From a virus, in the IMG/VR virus record IMGVR_UViG_3300032224_000679, positions 1 through 64,000 of that record: 64,000 nt of DNA; one strand, 5' to 3'. This document shows positions 15,867 to 26,500 of the stretch, one piece after another. The position numbers and the translations under genes are program-made. The notes beneath the pieces are model-generated. The model ran no database searches. It was not told where the DNA came from and saw only the letters and a list, made by a program, of their open reading frames with translations. Within the stretch, counting starts at the first letter, position 1, and each line of letters starts with the position of its first letter.

Positions 15867-15940
15867 TATTGTTCACATGAATTCTCGGAGCGCCACTTCG
15901 GGTAGCCTAGAACGCTAACACAACTATAAAGGAAAAAGAA

Positions 15941-16699
15941 ATGGCAAAGTTAAAAATACAAAATGCAACCGGAAGTAGCACACAACGTGATGCTTATGTA
16001 AGTCCGATTCAAATCAATGGTACAAATATTGGTGGTACAGGTGGTGATACAGCATTGTCAGTTCCAACTATTCGCATACAATATCTTAGAGATAGCGGTG
16101 GTGCAGTTGAGAACGGTTTTATTGTTTTTCAAAAGGGCGCCCGCAAATTTGAAGTGAACAATACATCTAACGCTAATGTTACTGTTGTTAGTTTGGTCAA
16201 CAGATCTAATGCGGCAGCAGAAATTACATCAGCAAACACTGGTGCTATTAGAGTTAACGTTGCAGTAATTACAGGTGCTAATCTAGCAAACATTGGTACA
16301 GGCGGTGGTGGTTACACAAACGCACGTACATTTGCTTATCTAACATTTACTGCTGCCAACGTAGCAGGTTATGCTACTCCTGTAGTAGGATATCAATTAA
16401 CAGGAAACAGCGGCTTCTTAACCAGCAATATTTCTGGAAATGTACAAGTAGTTGCAATTAACAGCGCAACCAATGTAACAATTCAATGCCCTGATCAAAC
16501 GATTACAACTAATGCTACTGGACGTATTCAAGTTACTGAAACATTCAATGCTAAACGTATCAGCAACAAGTATGTTTGGGACTGGTCTGACAGAAAATGG
16601 CGCTTCTATCTAGGTACTCCATACACTGATGGATCTTCAACTATAAGCACTCAACCAACATGGCAAGGTGTTAACCTTGTTCGTGTAGACAACGCTTAA
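15941..16699 (+). CDS. Virion-like beta-rich protein, 252 aa
   Basis: Protein rich in Asn, Thr, Gly and Val with alternating beta-strand pattern. It has no signal peptide, and its C-terminus (KYVWDWSDRKWRFYLG) is aromatic. It is flanked by a late promoter with a long leader and a strong terminator, so it is a single-gene late unit, which suggests an abundant virion protein such as a capsid decoration or small structural protein. I do not recognise the family. A beta segment near residues 140-200 resembles the small beta domains inserted in the neck proteins. Confidence 0.6.
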   Translation: MAKLKIQNATGSSTQRDAYVSPIQINGTNIGGTGGDTALSVPTIRIQYLRDSGGAVENGFIVFQKGARKFEVNNTSNANVTVVSLVNRSNAAAEITSANTGAIRVNVAVITGANLANIGTGGGGYTNARTFAYLTFTAANVAGYATPVVGYQLTGNSGFLTSNISGNVQVVAINSATNVTIQCPDQTITTNATGRIQVTETFNAKRISNKYVWDWSDRKWRFYLGTPYTDGSSTISTQPTWQGVNLVRVDNA

Positions 16700-16723
16700 T
16701 CCACGTTTTTTATCAAAAACAAT

Positions 16724-16747
16724 AAAATGGGCTTCGGCCCATTTTTT
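16724..16747 (+). terminator. Intrinsic terminator after the 252-aa protein gene
   Basis: 9-bp stem AAAATGGGC/GCCCATTTT with a TTCG loop and a T-run. Confidence 0.9.
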
Positions 16748-16765
16748 GTCTATAAAAATATTTGA

Positions 16766-16772
16766 ATAAATA
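16766..16772 (+). promoter_or_regulatory. T4-type late promoter (ATAAATA)
   Basis: Exact ATAAATA 20 bases before the ATG at 16793, just after a terminator. Confidence 0.6.
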
Positions 16773-16792
16773 CTGTATTATTGGAATTTTAA

Positions 16793-18250
16793 ATGGCCCA
16801 AACTATAAGAATATCGCAAGGCGACTATGCTGTAACTACAGCGGCCAATGCCAACGTTGCCCTTAGCACTAACTATCTTACTGTAACTGGTAACGTGGTT
16901 GCTTTGAGAGGCATTCAAGCAACAGCAATTGGTAACATAACTGTTAGTACTGGGGCATTTAGTACATTAAGTGCTACCAGCACATTTTCCTTAACTGCCA
17001 CAACACAAACAATTAGCGCAACCAGTCAGACCACTGGTACTTTAACTTGGGGCGGAACTGCACAAACCGGTACTCAAACTTTTGGTCAATCTGCTAGTAA
17101 TCATACAGTTAACTTTGGCAGCGGAACAACAAGTAGTAACAACACAAAGTTGGTTTATCTTGGAGCAAATGGTGCCGCAGGATCCAACACTACAATAACA
17201 GTAGGACCAACACTGGGATATGGTGTTGTAACTTTTGCAACAAACACCAATGTTCGTATATCTAACACAGCTCCTGCTGTGTCGTCCACTACGGGTGCGT
17301 TAACAGTATTAGGTGGACTGGGAGTAGTGGGTAATATTTACACTGCTGGTAATCTTATTCTAAGTTCAAATAGTTTTATTGGAGTAGGAACATCTACTCC
17401 TGACAGTGACTTTACTTTATTGGCTTATCCACAAACAGTTAGTTATTCATTAAGTGGAAATAGCACTACAGCTGGTACAGATATTCACGTAGCAGGTGCG
17501 GACAGTAGTATTAGTCGTATGGTACAAGATTCGTTTGGTACTGGTACATATGTAGCATTTACTGGAAGGTCTGCAAGAGGAACAGCAGCAAGTCCTACAC
17601 AAACACAGAGTAGTGATGTATTAGTTCAGTATACTGCACGAGGATTTAGTAACGGAAGTTTGCAATTTGGAAATATTTCCACTGGTGTTGTTTCTTTCGA
17701 AGCAGCAGAAAATTTTACTGATACAAGTCGTGCTACAAAAGTTGTTATACAAACAACTCCTTCTGGAAGCATCACCCCAACGGCCGCGGCAACATTTGAA
17801 GCCAATGGCACTACTACATTTAATAGTAATGTTAGAGTCAACGGTAACTTAACTGCTGGTAATGTAACCACTACTGGTACACTATACGGTAATGCAGCAC
17901 CTGGCGCAACTGGTACAACCAGCAATGCTGTTGGCTACTTAGGTATGCCACAAAACAGTCAAAATGCGAACTACACACTAGCACTAATTGATCAAGGCAA
18001 ACATGTTTATATTACAGCAAACAGCAACGTAACAATACCAGCTAACTCCAGTGTGTCTTTCCCAATTGGTTCTACTATCAGCGTCATTAACGCTGCCAAC
18101 ATTCAGTGTAATATTTCGATAACAACAGATACATTGTATCTAGCAGCCAATGGAGCAACAGGTACTAGAAATCTTAGCTCATATGGTATGGCTACGCTAG
18201 TTAAAGTTACTAACACAGTTTGGTATATCAACGGTTCAGGAGTATCATAA
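16793..18250 (+). CDS. Fibre-type structural protein, 485 aa
   Basis: Repetitive Asn/Thr/Gly/Ser-rich protein. The N-terminal part contains one copy of the fibre module seen hundreds of times further on (RGIQATAIGNITVSTGAF). The middle has short beta repeats and GALTVLGGLGVVGNIYTAG. The C-terminal domain (about residues 385-485: MPQNSQNANYTLALIDQGKH, then a beta-rich end with YINGSGVS) looks like the non-repeat head domain seen on phage fibre or appendage proteins. It is the first of five large fibre genes and is followed after one base by a LamG-like protein, perhaps its adhesive partner. Confidence 0.7.
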   Translation: MAQTIRISQGDYAVTTAANANVALSTNYLTVTGNVVALRGIQATAIGNITVSTGAFSTLSATSTFSLTATTQTISATSQTTGTLTWGGTAQTGTQTFGQSASNHTVNFGSGTTSSNNTKLVYLGANGAAGSNTTITVGPTLGYGVVTFATNTNVRISNTAPAVSSTTGALTVLGGLGVVGNIYTAGNLILSSNSFIGVGTSTPDSDFTLLAYPQTVSYSLSGNSTTAGTDIHVAGADSSISRMVQDSFGTGTYVAFTGRSARGTAASPTQTQSSDVLVQYTARGFSNGSLQFGNISTGVVSFEAAENFTDTSRATKVVIQTTPSGSITPTAAATFEANGTTTFNSNVRVNGNLTAGNVTTTGTLYGNAAPGATGTTSNAVGYLGMPQNSQNANYTLALIDQGKHVYITANSNVTIPANSSVSFPIGSTISVINAANIQCNISITTDTLYLAANGATGTRNLSSYGMATLVKVTNTVWYINGSGVS

Positions 18251-18251
18251 T

Positions 18252-18962
18252 ATGACAGGTGCAATGATGATGAATATGTCGCAGAGTATAGTACCTGCGG
18301 TGTCGTCCAGTCCAACGTTGGTTTACGACTTAGATGCAGCCAACTATTCGGCTGTGCCCACAAATGGAAGCACAATAGCAGGTACAGGTGCTTACACTAT
18401 AACAGTGGCCAATACTGGCGGTAGGTTAGGATGGAGTGCTAGTAATGGTGGAATTTTTACCTTTACTGGAGCCAGTACCTCAACTACAGACACCATGTAC
18501 GGAGGTCCTAATTACGCTACCGGACAAAGTTATTCGGTGTTCATGGCCTATCAACGAACTAATGTGGCCAATGGTAGATTGTTAAACACACAAAATGAAA
18601 CAGTCAAAGACTGGCTCATGGGCTTGTACAACGGCAATCCTGACACATTCTATCCCAACTATGCAGTGAACTTGCCTGGCTCAGGTGCTGATCTTGTGTG
18701 GCACTTTGGTTGGGCTACATGGAATACCTCAACCAGTCTGGGACAACTGTACACCGCAACCAGTGTTCAACCAACTGGTACAGCATATGCTGTGACCAAC
18801 GCAGGTGGTGGTGGTTTCAATCAATTGAGATTGTTCAGTAGATCTGCTGGCAGTGAAGTGCAAACTGGCAACATTGGATTTGTCAAAGTATACAACGGTG
18901 TAATAGACTTAGCCACTGTGCAATCCCTGTATGCCACCTACAAAACAAGATTTGGTTATTAA
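18252..18962 (+). CDS. LamG/concanavalin-like adhesin
   Basis: 236-residue protein with a laminin-G/concanavalin-type beta-sandwich pattern. It begins with TLVYDLDAANYSAVP-type sequence, continues with FTFTGASTSTTD and SYSVFMAYQRT, and ends with GFVKVYNGVIDLATVQSLYATYKTRFGY, the characteristic closing strand and helix of such domains in phage adhesins. Such domains bind sugars, so a receptor-binding role is likely. It lies one base after the 485-aa fibre gene and is probably translated together with it. There is no repeat module inside it. Confidence 0.7.
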   Translation: MTGAMMMNMSQSIVPAVSSSPTLVYDLDAANYSAVPTNGSTIAGTGAYTITVANTGGRLGWSASNGGIFTFTGASTSTTDTMYGGPNYATGQSYSVFMAYQRTNVANGRLLNTQNETVKDWLMGLYNGNPDTFYPNYAVNLPGSGADLVWHFGWATWNTSTSLGQLYTATSVQPTGTAYAVTNAGGGGFNQLRLFSRSAGSEVQTGNIGFVKVYNGVIDLATVQSLYATYKTRFGY

Positions 18963-18991
18963 TCATGTAAAATCCTAATCTCCAAACTTCG

Positions 18992-18998
18992 ATAAATA
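18992..18998 (+). promoter_or_regulatory. T4-type late promoter (ATAAATA)
   Basis: Exact ATAAATA 23 bases before the ATG of the 1522-aa fibre gene. Confidence 0.6.
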
Positions 18999-19021
18999 CT
19001 CTAAGTTACGAGATATCACGG

Positions 19022-22000
19022 ATGACACAACAATTAATTGACTTAGGTACAGGTAGTCCTTCACGTTTAAGTGAATCAATCAGATCTGCTTTCACGAAAG
19101 TCAACAGTAATTTTACAGAAATATTTACTGCTTGCGGTCCTGGTGGAAACGCGGTTACATACAGTAACAGTATTTCCTCAACAGCCAGCTTAATAAATTT
19201 AGGTGTTGGTGATGCATTAACCAATGGTGATACACTTCGTGCTGCATTTACAAAAATAGTCAACAACTTCAATACTCTATTTGCAGTTGTTCCTATTTCT
19301 CACTACAATATTGATTTAGGTGACGGCCCAAATACACAGACTGGGGATACAGTAACTTCTGCATTTCAAAAAATAAATGCAGATTTTACAAATCTTTACA
19401 CTACATTAGGACTTACTGTATCCAATGCTGCTGTTAACACAACTGATTTTGGCCCAAGTTATAGAAACAGGCTAACCATTGAAACTGTTAGTTCTGAATA
19501 TATTTTACCAATAGTTACAGAGCCATTCGGCTACTACGGAGCTGGGCAACAATTTATTGACTTAGGCGATGGGCCAGACACACAAACTGGTGATACTGTA
19601 CGAGAAGCGTTTATAAAAATTAATGCTAACTTTAGTGACTTGTATCAAGTATTCGGAGCAAACGGAGAAACAAATTTAATTGGTAATACTATTATTGCCA
19701 ATAACATTAATGTTACTGACACTGTACGTGCCGGAGGATTTTTTGGATATGGTAATGTAGAAACAGACGGCAATATAATAGGTTCGAATTTCTTATATCC
19801 TAACGGTACAAGTGTATTCTCAAATTTAACTGCTGATTATACACACATTTCATCGAGTATGATACCAACAGCAAACAATACGTTTACTATTGGTAATGCA
19901 TCATTACAGTGGGCCAGTGTTAATGCTGGATACTACTTTGGTAATGGTAGATATCTAAGCGGCATTGACGCTACAAGTATACAAAATGGTACCAGCAATG
20001 TAAAAGTTTATTACAATGCAAATGTTGGAATTACCGCCAATGGTACTACTTGGACATTTGACCCTGGCGGTACACTATCATTCCCCACCGGCAGTCTAAT
20101 ACGAAATGGTTATCCAGGACCTGCCGGCGGATCCGGCACCGGCGACACTTGGTTCGTATCATCCACCGACGGTGGCGGAATTGCTAGTCCAGATGGCAAA
20201 CAATATGTACAAGTAGACAATAATGGCCCCATATACATAGGTACTAATTTCACTGCTAATACTGGAAAAACTTGGGTCTTTGACCAAGTTGGCAATCTAA
20301 CATTGCCTGGTAATTTAATCACGTCTTCAAATGTTGTTGCAAATTATTTTCAAGGCAATGGTAGATACTTAACTGGTATTGATGCAACGTTAATTAGCAA
20401 TGGTACTAGTAATGTAAAAGTTTATTCAAACGCCAATGTTACAATCAGTATAGCTAACGTAGCCAACGTAGTATCTATTGGTTCTAACAGCACGACAATA
20501 ACAGGCGATCTTGGTATTACTGGTAATGTAACAGCCAATAATTTGTTTGGTAATCTAACACAATTATACAACACCGGTTATACAGCAACTTTAAGTAGCA
20601 CAGGACAACTAAGTGCATACTATATACAAGCTAGCAGTGGATATTTTACAAGTCCGTACGGTATTGCGTTTACATATGCAGGAGACACCAATCAACAATT
20701 TGGCTGGACTATTGTTAATGCTGATGCATTGGCATTAAAAAGTACAATCAGTAGTACATTAGATACCACGATATTAACGTTTAACAGAACAACAGGAAAT
20801 TTATCACTAACAGGTAATTCATATACCACTGGAAATGTAACAGGTAATTATTTCTTTGGCAATGGTAGATTCTTAACTGGAATCGACGCAACCAGCATAC
20901 AAAATGGAACTAGCAATGTAAAAGTTTATGCCAATGCCAATGTCACATTTAGCATCAACAGTACTGCTAACGTAGTATCCATTGGTTCTACTGGAACTAC
21001 AGTAACGGGTAATCTCGGTGTTAGTGGAAATGTTACTGCCAATTATTTTGTAGGTAATTTTTCTGGTAACGTGTCAGGCAACATTACTGCGGCCGGCGCA
21101 AATACTCAGGTACTATTTAATGATGGCGGCACAGTAAACGCTACCAGCGGATTTACTTTTGATAAAGCCATAAATTTAGTTAGTATCACTGGTAACTTAA
21201 CTTCAAATGCGTTAACTATTAACAATTCTGTCACAGTCGGCTCAACATTAAGGGCCGCGGCAGGCATACAAAATACACCTGTTGGAAACGGTACAGCAAG
21301 TTCTGGTGCATTTACAACATTAAGTGCAAGCTCGTTGTCGATCAGTGGAAATGCAGTACTTGGTAATTTAGATGTACTGGGTAATGTAACTTACATTAAT
21401 AGCACAATTACCACAATAGTGGATCCTATTATTGAACTGAACACTGGCGCAAACGGAGCTCCATTAAGCGGCAGTGCTCCTTATGACTCCGGTATAAAAA
21501 CACATTATTGGGATGGCACCGCAGATAGGCAGTCATTCTTCGGAAGAACAAATGACACAGGTAACTTTGAATATTATTCAAATGTTATTAGTGAAACTGG
21601 TAACATTGTTACTGGCACGTACGGAACAATAAAAACTGGAAACTTAACTTTAACCGGCACAGCCACTATTGCAAGTACACTAACTGTTCAATCAAATATA
21701 ACAGCCAATGCAATAACAGTTAATAACAGTGGAACATTTGGCACTACCTTAAGCGCACTAGGCGGTTTACAAGCCACACCAATTGGTAATGTTGCACCTA
21801 GTACTGCTATCTTTACTAGCGAAAGCGTTAGTGGCAATAGTACCGTTAATGGATTAACGGTTAATAATTCAGCAACGATTGGCGGTACGCTGGGTGTTAC
21901 GGGTAACTTAATTGCAGGCAACTTATCTGCCACTAACTTTGTAGGCAATGCAATAACACTTGGAACTAATACCGCAGGACAATTAGTCAGCAATGCAGTT

Positions 22001-23590
22001 ACTTTAACATCAGGAACTTCTATTACTAACAGTATAGCACAATTAAATTATGTATTAGGTAAACTTGTACCTACTGCACCAAACAACTTCCCAGGCGGAC
22101 AATCGTTAACGATCAGTACATTGAGTACATATCGTATGGCTAACTTTACACAAACTGATAACACCGCTACTGGCGGCAAATCAGTCGCAGGTGGAACCAG
22201 TGTTGCTAACGTCAGACGTGTTAACACTTATACCACATCTACTATAGCCAACGTTGGCCCGGGTGACAGTGGCATAGTCACAGCATACAGAAACGGAGTT
22301 GGTGTAGGTAATGTTACATTAATTGCTGGAAACGTAAGCGGAACATATGGCAATTTAGTAATTACTCGTAGTGGTGACTATGCGAACGTTTCAAACGTTA
22401 CACCTGGCTTTTGGTATAGTTTTAGTTCAAGTTTAAGTGGCAACGTCATAGCAGGGTGGAACGAAGTTTATATAGCGCACAGTACAACAGCCAACACAAA
22501 TATTCCTTATTGGTATTATGATTCATCTGCTCCGGGCACACCAACTTGGAGTAATACCAATATTTCAATGACCACAAATAGTTCTACTTATTCAAGTACT
22601 ATTCCGCACTTGAACAGTGGTTCTGCATTTACACTAACTGGCAATGTGGCAAAACTAAGTGGAGATATGTTCCCAAGCGGTGCTAGCTCTAATGCTTATG
22701 CGTTTGTAACTGGCTCAGCAGGCGGCGCATTGGCTGCACCAACTAGTGTAACTTATGCAGGTGCAAACGTAACTTGGCCATTGGCACAAAATTTATATGT
22801 AAGTTCAGGCAGTGCTTATTTGTCCACAACAGCCGCAGTTATCAGTGGATTTGGATCAAGCAGTACTGGTCCAAGTTTAACAGCAGATAACAGTTACTTT
22901 ACAGGTGCGGCAACATTTAGTCCTGGTGTTACTATTTTATATAAAACTGGTACAAGTACACAGATTGAAGAAACAAGTATAACTGTAACCAGTGTGGGTA
23001 CTGGTAGTGGTAATGCATTACGAGTTATAAATCCAGGTAGTACAGATACTCCCGTGATATCAGCCAACACAGCATTTAACAGTCAAACATCCACACTGCA
23101 AACATATGATACAACAGTAGTTGCTGCCATATTAAAACACGACCAAGTTAATTATTCAACTGGTTACTTGCCAGTTGGTCCTAATTTAAGTTCAGGCAGA
23201 ACAGGAGATCAATATTTCACATTCAGATTTACAAGAACAGTTGTTAGTAAATTTGATATCAGTATAACTGGTAACGTAGCAGGATGTTTTGTAGCACTGC
23301 CGGGTAGTACCATAGATAGTACAAGTACATTAAATGGTTGGATAGACATGAGTGTTGCATATGCTGGATCAGGCGTACCTGGTGCAAATACTGGAGCAGG
23401 CGGCAATGGAAGTAACGGCTGTGCATTGGGTGGTGTGTTTACCACAAACTCATCATCTACACAAAGTAAAACTTGTACATTTGGTACAGTAAGTTCAAGT
23501 AGTACAGTAAGCAACGAAATTTTTGTAAGATTAAGACTGGTATCAGGTCAAACTGTTACCGCACTAAGTATAGTAACAGCGACTCATTAA
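19022..23590 (+). CDS. Tail fibre A, 1522 aa
   Basis: Three parts are visible. Residues 1-215 hold four copies of a roughly 35-residue base motif (IDLGDGPNTQTGDTV, then AFxKINxNFxxLY), probably the virion-attachment part. The shaft (about 220-980) is built from glycine/asparagine repeats (GNGRYLTGIDAT, VSGNITAAGANTQVLFNDGG) and one copy of a 100-residue inserted domain (DPIIELNTGANGAPLSG followed by HYWDG and FFGRTND). The last 500 residues are a non-repeat tip (TAPNNFPGG onwards) that is closely similar to the end of the next fibre. The tip should be the receptor-binding end. Fibre A, B and C share domains in different combinations. Confidence 0.85.
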   Translation: MTQQLIDLGTGSPSRLSESIRSAFTKVNSNFTEIFTACGPGGNAVTYSNSISSTASLINLGVGDALTNGDTLRAAFTKIVNNFNTLFAVVPISHYNIDLGDGPNTQTGDTVTSAFQKINADFTNLYTTLGLTVSNAAVNTTDFGPSYRNRLTIETVSSEYILPIVTEPFGYYGAGQQFIDLGDGPDTQTGDTVREAFIKINANFSDLYQVFGANGETNLIGNTIIANNINVTDTVRAGGFFGYGNVETDGNIIGSNFLYPNGTSVFSNLTADYTHISSSMIPTANNTFTIGNASLQWASVNAGYYFGNGRYLSGIDATSIQNGTSNVKVYYNANVGITANGTTWTFDPGGTLSFPTGSLIRNGYPGPAGGSGTGDTWFVSSTDGGGIASPDGKQYVQVDNNGPIYIGTNFTANTGKTWVFDQVGNLTLPGNLITSSNVVANYFQGNGRYLTGIDATLISNGTSNVKVYSNANVTISIANVANVVSIGSNSTTITGDLGITGNVTANNLFGNLTQLYNTGYTATLSSTGQLSAYYIQASSGYFTSPYGIAFTYAGDTNQQFGWTIVNADALALKSTISSTLDTTILTFNRTTGNLSLTGNSYTTGNVTGNYFFGNGRFLTGIDATSIQNGTSNVKVYANANVTFSINSTANVVSIGSTGTTVTGNLGVSGNVTANYFVGNFSGNVSGNITAAGANTQVLFNDGGTVNATSGFTFDKAINLVSITGNLTSNALTINNSVTVGSTLRAAAGIQNTPVGNGTASSGAFTTLSASSLSISGNAVLGNLDVLGNVTYINSTITTIVDPIIELNTGANGAPLSGSAPYDSGIKTHYWDGTADRQSFFGRTNDTGNFEYYSNVISETGNIVTGTYGTIKTGNLTLTGTATIASTLTVQSNITANAITVNNSGTFGTTLSALGGLQATPIGNVAPSTAIFTSESVSGNSTVNGLTVNNSATIGGTLGVTGNLIAGNLSATNFVGNAITLGTNTAGQLVSNAVTLTSGTSITNSIAQLNYVLGKLVPTAPNNFPGGQSLTISTLSTYRMANFTQTDNTATGGKSVAGGTSVANVRRVNTYTTSTIANVGPGDSGIVTAYRNGVGVGNVTLIAGNVSGTYGNLVITRSGDYANVSNVTPGFWYSFSSSLSGNVIAGWNEVYIAHSTTANTNIPYWYYDSSAPGTPTWSNTNISMTTNSSTYSSTIPHLNSGSAFTLTGNVAKLSGDMFPSGASSNAYAFVTGSAGGALAAPTSVTYAGANVTWPLAQNLYVSSGSAYLSTTAAVISGFGSSSTGPSLTADNSYFTGAATFSPGVTILYKTGTSTQIEETSITVTSVGTGSGNALRVINPGSTDTPVISANTAFNSQTSTLQTYDTTVVAAILKHDQVNYSTGYLPVGPNLSSGRTGDQYFTFRFTRTVVSKFDISITGNVAGCFVALPGSTIDSTSTLNGWIDMSVAYAGSGVPGANTGAGGNGSNGCALGGVFTTNSSSTQSKTCTFGTVSSSSTVSNEIFVRLRLVSGQTVTALSIVTATH

Positions 23591-23591
23591 T

Positions 23592-26500
23592 ATGGCCATA
23601 TCAGATACACAAAAAGTAGATTACTTATACAAGAAACTAGGTTACGGTGTAGCTAAAACTGACACTTCATCTGTCAAGAGTCCCAGTAACGAAGCCAATG
23701 CGAGCCCGTTACTGATTCGTGGTGATACATTGTGGGTCAACTCTGGCAACGTACCAGCATCCGCACCCAGTTCAAATACTAGCATTGTTGCAGTGTATAC
23801 AGGAACTGCGGCAATTAAAACAGTCAACGATGGCACATCCAGTACTAACAGAACTTGGTTAACTAATTTATCCGACTGGATTGGTAGTGAATTTGGCGCA
23901 ACATATCAACCCCGAGTTTGGGCAGCACCCGCCGCTACAGCCAATGCGGCAGCGTCTGGAACAAGACTATTTCCAGACGGCAGCGGCAACAATGACAGTT
24001 GGTTCTTTGATCCACAAGCTGGTATTTTAAACTTTGCAGATACTAGCGTACCAACAGCAGTCACGGGTAATGTGGTATTCATTGAAGGCTATAGGTACAT
24101 TGGGCCAAAAGGCGTTGCCAATGCCACAGGAAATATTACGTTCAGTAACGTTACTATCACTAATAATTTTGCCAATGCAAATATTTTTATAACACCAACA
24201 GGCACTGGTCAATTAATTGTAAACAGTAATCTAACTGCAAATGCGCTGACAATCAACAACTCAGCTACCATTGGATCAACACTGGGTGTGACTGGTAACG
24301 TAACTGCTCCTTATTTTATTGGTAATATAATTGGTAATGTTTCGGGTAATCTTTCAGCAGCCGGGGCCAATACACAAGTCATGTTTAATGACGTTGGTAC
24401 GATTGCAGGCAATACCGGATTAACTTTTAACAAACAAACTCAAGTTTTAAGTTTAACAGGAAATTTAGTTGCGTCAGGAATTACTGCCAATAATTCAATC
24501 ACAGCAGGAACAACACTAAGTGCTGCTGGTGGTATACAGAATACTCCTATAGGTAACGTAACTGCTAGTTCAGGTCAATTTACCACGTTAAGTGCGACAG
24601 GTAACGTAACTGGCGCTGCTTTAACAAGTAATGGAAGTATAACTGCGATTACCACGCTAAGTGCTCTTGGAGGCATACAAGCAACGCCCATTGGCAATGT
24701 TACTGCGTCAACAGGTCAATTTACTACTGTGTCCGCAACTGGTAACGTAACTGGTGCTGCATTGACCAGCAATGGATCAATTACAGCAATTACTTCGCTA
24801 AGTGCATTAGGTGGATTACAAGCAACACCTATAGGTAACGTTACTCCAAGTACAGCAATATTCACAAGTCAAAGCACCAGCGGCAATGCTACTGTAAATG
24901 CTCTAACAGTTAACAACTCGGCTACAGTAGGCGGCACATTAGGTGTAGTTGGTACATTAACCGGAACAGCAATAACCACAACAGGCAATGTCACAGCCGC
25001 TGGACTAACTAGTAATGCAAGTATAACAGCAGGAACGACTATCAGTGCTCCTGCAGGTCTACAAGCAACTCCAATTGGTAATGTTACCCCAAGTACAGCA
25101 ACATTTACCAGTGCTATTGTCAGTGGAGCATTAAGTGTGGGCGGTAATGCTACAGTTAATGCACTGGCAACAAATGGTAGTGCAGTAATTAACACAACGT
25201 TACAGGCTATCGCAGGTATTCAGAACACACCAATTGGCAATTTAACACCTAGTACAGGTAACTTTACTACACTAAATGCTAGTTCAGGATTAACTGGCAG
25301 TGCATTGACAGTAAACGGTGTTGCTACTGTTGGGTCAACTTTAACAGTATCTGGCGCCACAACAGTTAACAGTTTAACAAGTAATGGCGCAGTCAGCGGC
25401 ACAACTGCTCAATTTACAACAATTAATGGGTCAGGCAATGCAACCCTATCAGGACTAAATGTAAACAACAGTGCAACTATTGGCACAACATTAAGTGCCA
25501 ATGCAGGTATTCAAAATACAGCAATTGGTAATGTAACACCTAGTACTGGTAATTTTACTACATTAGGTACTACTGGTAATTTAACGGTGTCGCAGTTAAC
25601 AGTTAATACCACTGCTACTGTTGGTACAACATTGGGTGTTGGCAGTAACATTACCGTTGGTGTGGGTACTGGTGGTAATATAACTGGTGCTAATTTAATA
25701 TCAGCTAATTCATTTACTGCCGCAGTATCATTTAATGGACCTGTAAATGGGACATTGGGCTCAGCAGGCGGCAATACTGCTATTGTTACTACACTGAGTG
25801 CGACAGGTAATGTAACTGCGGCAGCAGTAACTAGTAACAGTAGCATTACCGCTGCCACTACAATAAGTGCTAATGCAGGTATTCAAAATACAGCAATTGG
25901 TAATGTTACACCTAATACTGGTAATTTTACTACACTAACAGCAAGTTCTGTATCAATTAGTGGAAATGCTATAGTTGGTAATTTAGATGTATTGGGTAAT
26001 GTAACTTATATTAATAGTACTATTACCACAATACTTGATCCAATCATTGAACTAAACACCAGTGCAAACGGTGCGCCATTAAGTGGCAGTGCTCCTTATG
26101 ATTCAGGTATAAAAACACATTATTGGGATGGATCAGCTGACAGACAGTCATTCTTTGGTAGAGCAAATGATTCTGGATTCTTAGAATATTATTCAAATGT
26201 AATCAGTGAGTCAGGTAATATCGTCACTGGTACATACGGAACTATTAAAACTGGTAATTTACTATTAACTGGTAATGCTACTATTGCAAGTACATTGAAT
26301 GTGCAAGCAAACACCACAGTAAATGCTTTGACTGTTAATAACAGCGGAACATTTAATACTACGTTGAGTGCGCTCGGAGGCCTACAAGCAACACCAATTG
26401 GTAATGTTGCCCCAAGCACTGCATTGTTTACTTCAGTGGGTTCTAGCGGTAATGTCACAACCAGTGCATTAACAGTTAACAATTCAGCTACTATAGGATC

